Positions 25,430-37,039 of a stretch of 64,000 bases of DNA are shown here, piece by piece (within the stretch, counting starts at the first letter, position 1; each line of letters starts with the position of its first letter). The notes below the pieces were generated by a model that saw only the letters and a program-made list of their open reading frames with translations, had not been told where the DNA came from and ran no database searches. The stretch covers positions 2,090,501 through 2,154,500 of the forward strand of contig NC_066606.1 in assembly GCF_905475345.1 (NCBI RefSeq), written 5' to 3'. The translations under genes and the position numbers were made by a program. This DNA comes from Vespula vulgaris (lineage: Eukaryota; Arthropoda; Insecta; Hymenoptera; Vespidae).

Positions 25430-27443
25430 AGATCGTGTATCGAATAATCGATCGACGTTATTCCTTCGATAAATAATTTCCAAATTTGATATCTTTCTTC
25501 ATTTTCGATTAGAATCACTCAACCTTTTTAATCTCTACACGATTGACAATCTTCAAACTTTCTTTTATCCTTTATTAATCGCGTTATCGATTTATTGTAT
25601 ATCAACCGTAAAATTTATCGCGTGCGATCAATAAAAGTGTTCGTGCATGCTCTCTAGTTATTTACACTCGCGTTCATACTAGATTATGTTTTATCAAAAG
25701 TTGCTTTTTTATCCTTTTGTTTCATTCCTGTTTTTTCTTTTTTTTCTTTTCTACACGATTATTTTCTTCGCACGTTTCACTTACTTTTACACGCTTTGCA
25801 AAAACACCAATGCTAAATAGCGTAATTTTTTTTTATTTTTTATTTTTCGCGAAAATATATTTTTTCCTTTATTTCTTCTTTGTTTGTTTCTTTCTTTGTT
25901 TATTTTCTTAATTATTTCTTCTTTCATTTTTCTCGACACATCAATTTTTCCTTCGTGCGTTCATCAAACAACATATTTTTTAATGAATGCATTTCAATAT
26001 TTTCAATTTTTAAAGTTCGCGTTTTAAAGTTAACGCAGGTTTTTTATACTGTTAGTTTTTTAGATTTCTATGCAATCTTTTTTGTTTTTTTTTTTTTTTT
26101 GATTTTTGTACAAGTTACTTTTTTTTTCTTTTTCTTTAACATGACACCGTTATTAAAATCGATAACGTTATGTATACATCAATATTCTCATTATAATTAT
26201 CTATTATAATTTTTTGCTACGTTAAATATTAGATATATTTCTATATATGAACAAATATTTAACTTTACATTACACTACGAACTGTTCTATAGAATCATCG
26301 ATCATTATTTTTCGCGTGACTTCTCGCCAAAGGTTGAAATTAATTATTCTACTCGTAATTACGTAATTAGTTAAAAAAGTAATCGGATAACGTATCGCTA
26401 TTAGAAACGTGTAAAATGCGTTTAAAATTCTTTTTTTCCTTTTTAATTTTTTGCACGTTATTGCTCCCCATACGTCGGAATATAAATTCGTGATTTATGA
26501 TAAATATTTTTTTTTTATTTGATATGTCAGTAAGTCGATAAATTATTTTTTTATTTCTATATTTGCATACTTCTTTCTTACTTCGTCCACTTCCATGAAT
26601 AAAAAAAAAATATATATATATCGTACACAATTTAATTTATGGGATATATGATATATGATGGAAATTTTAGGACGACGTCCTTGAATTTTATAGTTCAAAT
26701 TTTAATTCGTTAAATCCTTGAAGAACGTAATGGTTTTACGATGTAATGACGAATGAAGAAAGAAAAAGAAAAAGAAGTAATAGCCATTGCGACCGAATCA
26801 ATGGCAACAGCTGTTTTTAAGCCCTCGAAGCGATGACATATCCTTTTAAATAAATGATCACACGAGAATGCAATTTCAGGTTTGATTCGTAACTTCAATC
26901 GTTAACATATATATATGTTAATGCATACACACACACACACACACACACACACATAGTATATATACGTGTGCTTATAAAGCAACGATATTTTCGACGAAAC
27001 TATGTCGCGAGTACTTGTACATAGTTGATTATCTTATACACTGTATCAGTATTACGACCTTTAAACCGTAAACCAGTGATACGTAAATTATGTCATTTTA
27101 TTTTTAATAATATGATAACGATTTTAAGTAATAATCTTTTTTTTTTTTAATTTTTGAGAAACAAGAATAAAAGATATATATATATATATATATATATATA
27201 TCTTTTATTATTTGTATACGTATATACAATTTCATAAAATAATATAAATATTTTATATAATTTTACATTAGTTATATATAATTTAATGATGTGTAATCTC
27301 ATTTAATTATATATTAAGAAATATATATATATTATTATATATAATCATTAATATACAATTAAATAAAATTTAAAGATCCCGACATAGAATGTCCATTTAA
27401 AAAAATCTTACAATATTTATAAATTATATATTATATGATAATC

Positions 27444-27485
<42 letters not shown>

Positions 27486-28180
27486 ATTATCTCACTATTT
27501 TATCTTTAGAACGAATTATAATCCTCTGTAATTTACATCTTCGTTCGTAATACGATCTCGTGATAAAACCGCACTGACATTACATTCATATTATCCGATT
27601 GAAAGGCTTCGCAACCACCTGACAGAACGAACGAAAAAAAAAAACAAAAAAAGAAAGAAAGGAAAAACGAAACAAAAACGATCACAACAGAACCAACCAA
27701 TAACAACAACAACACGAAGAGAGAAATGATGAGCTTATGTTAAAAAGTCACCGAACGACAAGTTGATGCGTCTAGTAAGGTCGTTGCTAAAGTATCGGAT
27801 TATTTCAGAACCTATAAATAGAAATTACGACTGTTTGCGCGTATTAACGTGGTTAGCAGCATAGGTGACGTGTTATTAGGTAATACATATATATATATAT
27901 ACACACACACGCACACAGACAGACCGATCTCCAAGATGATCGTCATCATCGTCATCGATCATCGAAATCGAACGGTGTACTTGTTGTTTCTGATGATTCC
28001 TTTATTTTATCGGCGATATCGTGAATTCAAAAAAAAAAAAAAAAAAAAAGAAAGAAAGATGCGATATCGAAGAGCTTTTATCCAGCTTTTACTAGAATGA
28101 AAAAAAAGATTGTAAATAAAAAAGAAACGTAAATTATCTAAACGATTAATAGAAAAGAATGTGAAAGAAATTATTTATTC
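25430..28180. other. Non-coding region upstream of TPPP
   Basis: No coding exon found. It includes (AC)n at about 26926-26953, (TA)n at 27174-27200 and 27448-27478, a TTAACATATATATATGTTAA palindrome near 26902-26921, and a TATAAATA box-like element at 27813-27820 that reads + but has no gene to serve. The TPPP 5' non-coding exon may be here. Confidence 0.4.
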
Positions 28181-28184
28181 TCGA

Positions 28185-28443
28185 TGTCTCCTTTTTACTT
28201 CCTTCTTCTTCTTCTCTCTCTCTCTCTCTCTCTTTATCCTTTTTTTTTACGATTAAACGAATGGAATATCGATAGTAGGAAGGGAGGAAAGAAATTACAT
28301 AACGTCGGTGCCTTCCTCTTTCACTCTGTCTCTCTCTCCCTCTCTCTCTCTTTCTTTCTGTGTCTCTGTCTCTCTCTTTTTTTCATTCTCTTCTTTAAAA
28401 AAAAAACAGGATGCAATAAACGAGGAAAAAGAGTAAGACTTGA

Positions 28444-28479
<36 letters not shown>

Positions 28480-28720
28480 CTTGTTTTTCATACTCTTCTT
28501 TTAAAAAAGCATGATGCACTAAACCAGGAAGAAGAATAAGATAATCTCTGTCCTTTAAAAAAATAGGATGCATCAAACAAAGAAGAAGAATAGCTCGTGA
28601 ATTTCTCTCTTTCTCTCTTCTTAAAAAAAAAAAAAAAAAACAAAAACAAAAAAAAAGGAAAATAAAGAGAATGCATTGCATATGAGAAAAGAAAGAATAG
28701 AATTTGATCTCTTTTTGAAT
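28185..28720. repeat. CT-rich block with degenerate ~60-105 bp minisatellite
   Basis: A recurring core, AGGATGCAATAAACGAGGAA, then AAAGAGTAAGA..TCTCTCTC, appears near 28408. Degenerate versions occur near 28508 (CATGATGCACTAAACCAGGA), 28565 (AGGATGCATCAAACAAAGAA) and weakly near 28668 (GAATGCATTGCATATGAG). Each is preceded by TCTTCTTT-poly(A) and followed by CT repeats. ORFs across it on both strands are Arg/Glu or Ser/Leu repeats, not genes. Confidence 0.6.
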
Positions 28721-28899
28721 ATCTTGTTTTTTCTCCTGTCTTTCACGCAATTGGACGAACTTAGATATTAGACGATTGAGGTATAGTCAATCGAGCATAG
28801 ATTCGTTCATAGAAATAACTTTTAGCTTAGTTAAGATTTAACAAGGGTTGTTCTTCGAAGGGCTCAACGATGAACGACGCTTGAAAGGAAAAAATGTGG

Positions 28900-29460
28900 A
28901 ACGATCTTTGTAAGTATGTGTATATATATATGTGTGTGTGTATGTGTGTGAATGTTAGTGAATGGGTGTGTGCATATATGCATGTATGTTTGTATATATA
29001 TATATATATACATATATACGTATGTATGTGTATGTACAAAAAGCTCGAGTTGAAAAGCTGTTAAACGCGCCTATCCAAAGGGAATGTGTACCGCTCAGAG
29101 CGCATGTGTTCTATCGATCTACCCCAACAGAAAGCACGCAGTCACCCTCCTAACAAAGATAGAGAGAAAGAGGGAGAGAAAGAGAAAGAAAGAGATGAAG
29201 TGTATATCTTTGAACTTGCTTTTCGAAGCTCAGCAGCAGCAGAAATAATAGCACCGTGGGTAGTCCTGTGTTAATCGAGAGACTTTTAATTATCTGGTTA
29301 GATCTACATGTCGTAGGTCTAATTAAATAATTAATATAATATTTATATATATATATTATTATATTATATATTATATATTATATAATTATATTATATATAT
29401 TATACGTTGTATTATATATATATATATATGTATATATAATATAATGTATAATATCATGTA
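28900..29460. other. Microsatellite-flanked non-coding region
   Basis: (GT)n/(TA)n fields at 28915-29035 and an AT-only block at about 29335-29455 flank a GC-richer patch (29040-29275) containing CAGCAGCAG. I cannot assign a product; a non-coding TPPP exon or promoter is possible. Confidence 0.35.
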
Positions 29461-30777
29461 TCGTCCGATGCATAAAAATTGTACGGATTGTATAAGACAA
29501 AAACCCAAAAATGGCGAGTGGAAAAAAACACGAGACGAGTTTTTATTTCGCTTTTGCAAAATTTCGTTTCCATTGAAAATCTTATCACGTAGTAGCGGTA
29601 CGATATTAAGGTAGTTGGGGCGGGGCGGTGGGTTAAAGAAGAGAAGCTAGACGTAAAATCGTAAATGTTCTTGACCCAGATTTTCTTCGAGTAACAACTA
29701 AAATATAGAAAAAAAAAAATTTGTAACAATCTCGACATATTCCTTTGCGAAATCGTAAAGAACGTTCTCGTTGACGCAATCGACGAAACGTGAATTGGTA
29801 GAATTAAAAAAACGTAATCGTTGTTACGCGTAACGTTAGATAATAAAACAAATTAGATATCGACGAGATTTCGTTAGGATGTACTTATCATTTTAAATAC
29901 ATGCACACTTTGCACATGACATGTTAGCAGATTAATAAAAAATCTTTATGGTTGGATCTTATCTTAGTTGGACGGTATATTTAAACGATCGTCCGTCTAT
30001 TTGTGGATGACGTTAATTCTGAAAGAAGATACGATATATGTCCTCCGTATCTGTATGCATCTATATGCGATATTACGTGTGTATGTGTGTGTCTAAGTAT
30101 ACACGAATGTAAAAATGTTTATAGAACACTCGTTAGTTTATCTTTTCCCTTTTTCTTTTTTTTTTCTTTTTTTTTATAGGGTTCATAAAATACCCTACCC
30201 TAGATCGTTCGTTTCACCTTTTTTCTATTCCACTTCGACGAAATGAAAAATTAATTTTGTTTTTTTTTCTCGTTCTTCTTCTTCTTCTTCTTCTTCTCCC
30301 TTTTCTCTCTCTTTTTTTCTCTCTTTTTTCGTCTTTTATTTTTATCGCACAAACAAAAATCGGATATTTTTGGATAACGTTTAGGAAGTTACGAATAAAA
30401 GCTATCGCGGTAACATCGATTAATACCGACGCGAGTTCATTCGCGCGATTCCAGCCAAGAGGAGGCTAAGAACGAGACTGAACCATCGCTGTGCTTCCAT
30501 CTATAACGATATCCCCACCTACTAAACACCGAGAGAACTTTGATTTCTTTACGTTGCGGAAGCTGCAAAGCTTCCGTACGAACGCGGACGTCTTTGAATT
30601 TTATTCTTTATTATTATCGAATAAATAATTCAAATGTCGTATACATATATCAAGATAATACATATTCCTTATCAAAAAACATATGTGTGAATGTATGTGT
30701 GTATTTACATGTATAAAATGTATGTGTTAATTAATACGTTTTGTAGAATTAATAATTAAATATTATCGTTATATGTG

Positions 30778-30831
<54 letters not shown>

Positions 30832-31890
30832 ATTAACAGATACAATGCTTGATTAATTAATCCTTAGTTAATCAATATTTTTAACAAATCTTTGAGAATA
30901 GATTGTTTTAAACTGTATTTCTTATCATTTTATCGATAACCGATTCAATTTTTTTTTCTTTTTTTTTTCTCCTTTTTTTTTTTGGTGTATTCCCTTATCC
31001 CCGTATCTTATCTTATATATTTAGTATACTCTAGTCTGTTTCTTCATAAAATCATTCGCGATAATTGTCGGATATAAAATATACGATAAAACTTAATAAT
31101 ATTTCAACTTCTGAATGTTCGTGCAATGTTTATTTCAAATTTTAACGCATCAAATACTTTTGCAGTGAAACAACGCAATATTGCTTGAAATACTTTCAAT
31201 TTATTTGTTTTTACATGGTAGACGAAATGAATAAAAAAAAATAAAAAAATAAGAAAGAAAAAATTCGTATAGAAAAAAAATACATATAGTATACATTATT
31301 GTATCAATGGAAAGTAAAGGATTGATTACAGATAAAAAAAAACAATAAAATAAAATCATATCAAAAAGCATGATTCAATATCTTATCGCTCTTACGTGCT
31401 TATTTTTTTTTTTGTTTCATAGGAAGATCGCGTATATAAAAGTTTTTAATAGATTTAAGTAAATTTCTAATAAATTTAATCTAAAAAAAAATTTAGTATT
31501 TAAATGTAGTATTTAAAATTTTTGATAAATTATCATTTGAAAAAATCAGATGATGTGTCATCAATTAATAAAAAAATAAGATTAAGCAAAACGAAAAACG
31601 CGGTTTTTTTCTATTTTTTTTTTCTTTTTTTTTTTAGAATTTTGATCGATCGTGTGTTAAATTTAAATAAATCGTATAAAAATAGAATAGGATCTAGAAA
31701 AAAATAAAAAGATAATACTACCAAATGCATTATTGTTTACACTATATATGTAAACGATTTATTAAATGCAAAGATTTAATGAAAATATTTAATTGAAATA
31801 AATTCATTTATTTGATATAAATATCTACACATGCTACGTTTGAATTATTTGAATTGAATGGAATTGTAATTGATTACGACATTTGCAAAG
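29461..31890. other. Intergenic region between TPPP and TRMT1
   Basis: No supported gene. A GC-richer patch at 30400-30600 holds a short hairpin (CGGAAGC-TGCAAA-GCTTCCG, 30557-30576). A (TA)n run lies at about 30784-30821. The rest is AT-rich with poly-T tracts. Confidence 0.45.
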
Positions 31891-31892
31891 AT

Positions 31893-31999
31893 CCAATGAG
31901 CAAGAAATTTTTATAACACGTCAATACTGATTGGTTGATTTCAAACATTTGATTACATTTCATTCGATATCGCATCATCAAATTTCTTTCGTCCAATCA
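31893..31999 (+). promoter_or_regulatory. Cluster of three CCAAT/ATTGG boxes (TRMT1 promoter)
   Basis: CCAAT at 31893-31897, inverted ATTGG at 31930-31934 and CCAATCA at 31993-31999 fall within about 105 bp. This arrangement is typical of NF-Y-bound promoters. The next gene downstream is TRMT1, about 600 bp away, with a probable 5'UTR intron between. Confidence 0.45.
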
Positions 32000-32075
32000 G
32001 GAGAGCTCATGACTGATATCGAGAGTGGCAACTTAACCTAGCAAATCATAACCTTGAATAAGGAACGTAATCACG

Positions 32076-32575
32076 GTAAGCACGATGTTTACAATCGTTT
32101 ATTTAAGATGATCTATAATGTTTTTCATTGAAGTTATTACACCCATCCCCCGATTTACGCACAGTATTCGTTCCTCATTGATAATTTTAGTTTTCTCTAC
32201 TAACGTGAACGAAAATCGCATAGATATTTTCGACGAATAAAAGAAAATAATATTTAAGAGAAAAGTCGGTATGAGTTGTTAACATATGTAATTCATTTTA
32301 TTCATATATTTGCTAGAAAATATGGAAAAGTAAATATGTCATCGATTGTACGAAAAAGGTTAATACGTTTACTATGAATTAATCAAGTAAGGTTAGAATA
32401 ATGTAGTTAATAGAATCAACTGAGAATTTTTGGCACAGTGATGTATAATAAGTTCAAGAAATATTATAAAAAAAACATATGAATCGAGGGATGAGCATAT
32501 ATATATATATATATGTATATATTGTTATATATGTACATTGTTTTATAATATACTATTTCGAATATATACTTTTAG
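32076..32575 (+). other. Predicted 5'UTR intron of TRMT1
   Basis: A strong donor (CACG|GTAAGC) at 32076 and an acceptor (TACTTTTAG) at 32575 bracket about 500 bp of AT-rich sequence just before the TRMT1 start codon, and lie downstream of the CCAAT cluster. Confidence 0.4.
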
Positions 32576-32602
32576 GTCTTAATTTCTTTCTTTTCATTCA
32601 AT

Positions 32603-34216
32603 ATGGATGATGATCGATGTATCAAGAAAGCTAAACTAGAAAATGTGCAGAATTTAAAAGAAGGAGAAGCTGAGATATTGGTAACTCATAAAAATGTGTT
32701 TTATAATCCGGTACAAGAATTCAATAGAGATTTGAGTATAGCTGTATTGTCGCTCTTTGCAAAGGATCAAACAAATGTAAGCGAACAAAATAATATTTCG
32801 AAACATACTGTAGTAAACAAATTAAATGGTGAATCATGTTCTAAGAGCGATGGTATTACCATATTAGAAGCTTTGTCTGCGACTGGTTTACGTAGCATCA
32901 GATATGCCAAAGAAATAGAAGGTATAAAAGAAATAATAGCTAATGATATTTCAGCTGAAGCTGTAAAAGCTATTAAACTAAATATTCAACATAATGGAGT
33001 AGGGCATTTAGTAAAACCAAGTCACGAGGATGCTACAATGATCATGTATCAAAACAGAAGAAAAGGTTTCCATGCTGTTGATTTAGACCCTTATGGTTGT
33101 CCTTCAATCTTTTTAGATGCGGCAGTACAATGTGTAACAAACGGGGGTATACTTTTAGTTACAGCTACAGATATGGCAGTGTTAGCTGGTAACTCTCCAG
33201 AAACATGTTATGTTAAATATGGTGCTATAGCTCTTAAAACGAAAGCCTGTCATGAGATGGCATTAAGAATTTTGTTACAACATATCGCGTCTCATGCAGG
33301 ACGTTATGGACGCTATATAGTACCCTTATTATCTATCAGTGTTGACTTCTATATAAGAGTATTTGTGAAAGTATTTGTAAGCCAATTGAAATGTAAAGAC
33401 AATGCTAGTAAAACAGGATTGGTATATCAGTGTACAGGTTGTGAAAGCTTCAATATTCAACCTTTAAATACAAAAAAATCAAATAAATTTTGTAAGCCTC
33501 ATGTAACAGTAGATCAACATTGTAAACATTGCAGACACAAACATTATATTGGTGGTCCTATTTGGATAGGACTCTTACACGATCAAGACTTTGTTTCTCG
33601 ATTATTGTCTAGTTTAGATAACTTGAAATTAGAAACGAAACAACGAATAAAAGGAGTTTTGACTATGATACACGAAGAAATAGATTCACCTTTGTACTAT
33701 ACATCGGATCGTTTAATGTCTATCATCAAATGTAGTACACCACCCATGGTACTAATTAGATCTGCATTATTGAATGCAGGATATAATGTATCATATTCTC
33801 ATGCAAATAAATTCTCTATCAAAACTGATGCCCCAAATGATGTCATATGGGATATTGTACGTGCATGGGAGAAACATCATCCAGTTAAAAGGGAAAAATT
33901 TAATGCGGATAATCCAGCACTAGTTATATTAGATACTCCATCGACAATAAACATTTCTTTTACTGTACATCCAAAAGCTAATCCAATTTCTCGACAAAGT
34001 GGCTTGTCAAGGTTTCCAGAAAATCCAGCTGAAAATTGGGGTCCTGGTACACGTGCTAAAACGATGATAGATGTTACAATGATAGAGTCAAAAAAAATAA
34101 AGAATCAAGGAAAATTTAAACAGAAAAACAAAATGTTGAAGGATCAACGAATGGAAAATAAAGATGATAATGAAAGGACAAATACAGATTTGTCGTCGAG
34201 CAATCAGGATATATAA
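32603..34216 (+). CDS. Trmt1: tRNA (guanine(26)-N2)-dimethyltransferase TRMT1
   Basis: A single uninterrupted 537-codon ORF starting MDDDRC, with ATG in a CAATATGGAT context. TRMT1 uses S-adenosylmethionine to make N2,N2-dimethylguanosine at position 26 of nuclear and mitochondrial tRNAs. Seen: the NVFYNPVQEFNRDLSI segment near residues 31-46; the SAM motif ILEALSATGLRSIRYA near 87-102; ANDIS near 113; catalytic DLDPYG at 160-165; and TATDMAVLAG following. Two CxxC pairs (C277/C280 and C307/C310) with C297 fit the family's zinc-binding insertion, and a Lys-rich tail closes the protein. No clear mitochondrial presequence is visible. The coding region is intronless, unlike every neighbouring complete gene. 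An AATAAA lies at 34445-34450. Confidence 0.95.
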   Translation: MDDDRCIKKAKLENVQNLKEGEAEILVTHKNVFYNPVQEFNRDLSIAVLSLFAKDQTNVSEQNNISKHTVVNKLNGESCSKSDGITILEALSATGLRSIRYAKEIEGIKEIIANDISAEAVKAIKLNIQHNGVGHLVKPSHEDATMIMYQNRRKGFHAVDLDPYGCPSIFLDAAVQCVTNGGILLVTATDMAVLAGNSPETCYVKYGAIALKTKACHEMALRILLQHIASHAGRYGRYIVPLLSISVDFYIRVFVKVFVSQLKCKDNASKTGLVYQCTGCESFNIQPLNTKKSNKFCKPHVTVDQHCKHCRHKHYIGGPIWIGLLHDQDFVSRLLSSLDNLKLETKQRIKGVLTMIHEEIDSPLYYTSDRLMSIIKCSTPPMVLIRSALLNAGYNVSYSHANKFSIKTDAPNDVIWDIVRAWEKHHPVKREKFNADNPALVILDTPSTINISFTVHPKANPISRQSGLSRFPENPAENWGPGTRAKTMIDVTMIESKKIKNQGKFKQKNKMLKDQRMENKDDNERTNTDLSSSNQDI

Positions 34217-34888
34217 AAAATATACGTGTAAATTATTTTTATTACGTTAATGAAAAATGTACAAATGTTTTATAAAAAAAATTATACGATAATCAGAATA
34301 TTATCGTTGATTGTAAATATATATTTATAACTAAAAGAATTTCATGCCTTAGTTTTAAATTTTAATTATAGAAAATAATTGTTCCACTTAAAACGAACAG
34401 TTTAAGATTAACAAAGATTAATAGTTTAAAATGCGTATATCACAAATAAATTCATTTAGTTCGCTTTAACTTTTGACCATCGTACGATTTGATAAGTTAA
34501 ATGAGACTACATTACTACATGTACTATACGTACATGTATATATATGTATGTGTCACTATATCAGTTCTTTCATTTTGCCGAGTGTTGTTTTCAGTTCTTT
34601 TGTAGTATACTGCACGAAGTCATTACGTAAAGGAGAGTTAATCCGTACGTATAAATCAGGTAAAGTAAAAATTAAATATTTCTACGAATAATATTTAATA
34701 AAAATTTCATTAATAAAAACTTCATTAATTGAAATATCATAAAAGTGATAATAATAAGTAAATTAGATTTGATACAAAATATAAATTATGTATTGAAATT
34801 TTAATAATATTTCTATAACAAATGTTACATACTACAACATTAGATGACTCGCAAAGTAACACTTGTTGCGTAGAATCTATATATAATC

Positions 34889-34924
<36 letters not shown>

Positions 34925-35104
34925 TACATCATACATATATATATATTATGTACGCATACACACACACATATATATATGATATTTAACTGATATATTATTT
35001 AAAAAATGCTTATTATGTAAATACTATATTAAGGAAAAAGAAATACTTATTTAAATGATAATTATTAATTAATCGATAACTATAGCGACACGTAATTATC
35101 AAGC
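34217..35104. other. TRMT1 3' flank and AKR upstream region
   Basis: Short AT-rich intergenic stretch with the TRMT1 poly(A) signal (34445-34450) and a (TA)n patch at about 34890-34920. No extra gene seen. Confidence 0.5.
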
Positions 35105-36530
35105 ATGGCAGCGTCGACATTGACATTGAACAATGGTACAAAAATCCCTGTACTAGGTCTTGGTACTTGGCAAGGTGGTGTAAGTACTTTTACAATATTA
35201 AAAATATATCTTTTTCTGACTTGTAATGCATTATCAATATATTTTTAATTTAAAAATTAAATTCTTTTTACAACATGTCATCAAAATTTTTTTATTTTTT
35301 ATATAACAGGATGATCCATCTGTGGTTGAAAGAGCTATTAAAGATGCAGTCGATGCTGGATATCGACATTTTGATTGTGCCTATATATATGGAAATGAAC
35401 GTGAGATAGGCAAAGCATTAAGAGAAAAAATTGCAGAAGGTGTTGTAAAAAGAGAAGATCTTTATATTACCACAAAGGTATATTTTTATATTTATTTATT
35501 TTATATATATATATGTATATCTTTAAAATCTGATATATAGTGTCAATTTTTATTGCATTTTAGCTATGGAACACGGCACATAAAAAAGAAAAAGTAGTAC
35601 CTATGTGTAAAGAGTCTATAAAAAATTTTGGTTTTGACTATATAGATTTATATCTTATACATTGGCCGGTAGCTTACGCGGTAAGGAAGATATTTCATTT
35701 CATATTTCTATTAAGATCAAATCATATTATTGATTATAATTGAATATATTCCATTTCATTTTTTATAATTTAGGATGATGCAAAAGGACTTTGGCCAGTT
35801 GATGAAAAAGGCAATCCTTTGTACGGATATGAAGATTATACTGATACTTGGAAAGGCATGGAGGAATGTGTCAAATTGGGATTAACCAAAAGCATTGGTC
35901 TTAGTAACTTCAATTCTGTGCAAATTGATCGTATATTATCCATTGCAACTATAAAACCAGTAATGAATCAAGTTGAATGTCATATCAATTTGAATCAAAA
36001 AAAGCTAAGAGAATTTTGTGCAAAACGTAATATCGCTATTACTGCTTATAGTCCGTTAGGTTCTCCTTTACGTCCTTGGGCAAAATCTGACGATCCACAA
36101 GTTAAAATTGATCAAACTAAAGAGATTGCAAAAAAATATAAAAAATCGCCTGCACAAGTTATACTTAGATACTTGGTAATTTGGGATTCATTTGTAAAAG
36201 AAAATTAATTATTGAAATCTTTATTAATTTGAATATAATTTTTTAGATTGATATAGGTACCATCCCGATACCTAAATCATCGTCAAAGGCACGCATCGAA
36301 GAGAATATAAACATTTTTGATTTTAAGCTTACTCCTGAGGAAATAGCACTTATAGATACATTTGATTGCGGTATAAGAGTTTGTCCAGCTAAAGAGTAAG
36401 TTAATTATTATGAAAATAGAACATCATTTCGAAAAAAGAAAGCATTATTGTTCGAGTAATTACTTTACAAAATATATCTTTTTAGATTCGAAGGACACAA
36501 GGATTATCCATTTAAAATAGAGTTTTAAAT
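35105..36530 (+). CDS. Aldo-keto reductase 1 of 3 (AKR1-like)
   Basis: Six exons: 35105-35179, 35310-35477, 35564-35680, 35774-36175, 36247-36395, 36488-36530. They give 317 aa, the usual AKR length. Members reduce aldehydes, ketones or sugars with NADPH in the cytosol. The catalytic tetrad is complete: Asp47 and Tyr52 (FDCAYIYGNE), Lys81 (TTK|LWN) and His114 (LIHWP). GLSNFN, NQVECHIN, AYSPLGSP and the NADP-phosphate-binding IPKSSSKARIEEN segment are present. The closest family type is AKR1B/aldose-reductase-like or insect 1,5-anhydrofructose reductase-like; the substrate cannot be told from sequence. An AATAAA follows at 36560-36565. It is first in a same-strand tandem cluster. Confidence 0.93.
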
Positions 36531-37039
36531 ATGATTACATGACTTATACAATTATAATCAATAAATGATATTATTACTATCTGTTAAATATATCTTGATA
36601 TATTATTATCAACTATATTTTTAAGTCTATTTCTTTTAAAACTGATATGTATTTTATATCCATATGTCTTTAGTAAATCTTATCTATATCTCGATTGTTT
36701 AACAAATTCGCTATAAAAGAATAAAAAATAAAAGAGAAAAAAATTTGATATGGGTACGGCGATTATTTTTTTTATATTTTAAACTGCGCAATAATACAGT
36801 TATCGATATTTCATCGTATTCCTATCTTATATCTACGAATTGTTATATAATATCCCTTCTCAATAAATAAGAGAAACGAATGATAGGTAATACAGATTAA
36901 AAGTAGCTTCGAAACTATACACTGCTAAAAGTAACTCCTAGTAATTTGAAGTTCGTTCGAACGTTCGTTGTTATTAACGATTGAAATACTTATAATACTT
37001 GATAATTTTGATTTTAAATAATCGTTAGAATTAATAAAA

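Noticed and set aside
27813..27820. TATAAATA as a promoter for a plus-strand gene
   Set aside because: No coding exon lies downstream on the + strand before TRMT1, which has its own promoter evidence. Reported only as a motif within the region entry.
28295..28750. Minus-strand ORF of 151 codons rich in Arg/Glu/Lys
   Set aside because: It translates the CT/GA repeat block; composition explains its length.
30557..30576. CGGAAGC/GCTTCCG hairpin as a microRNA precursor or terminator
   Set aside because: The 7-bp stem is far too short for a pre-miRNA, and Rho-independent terminators are not relevant in a nuclear animal genome.
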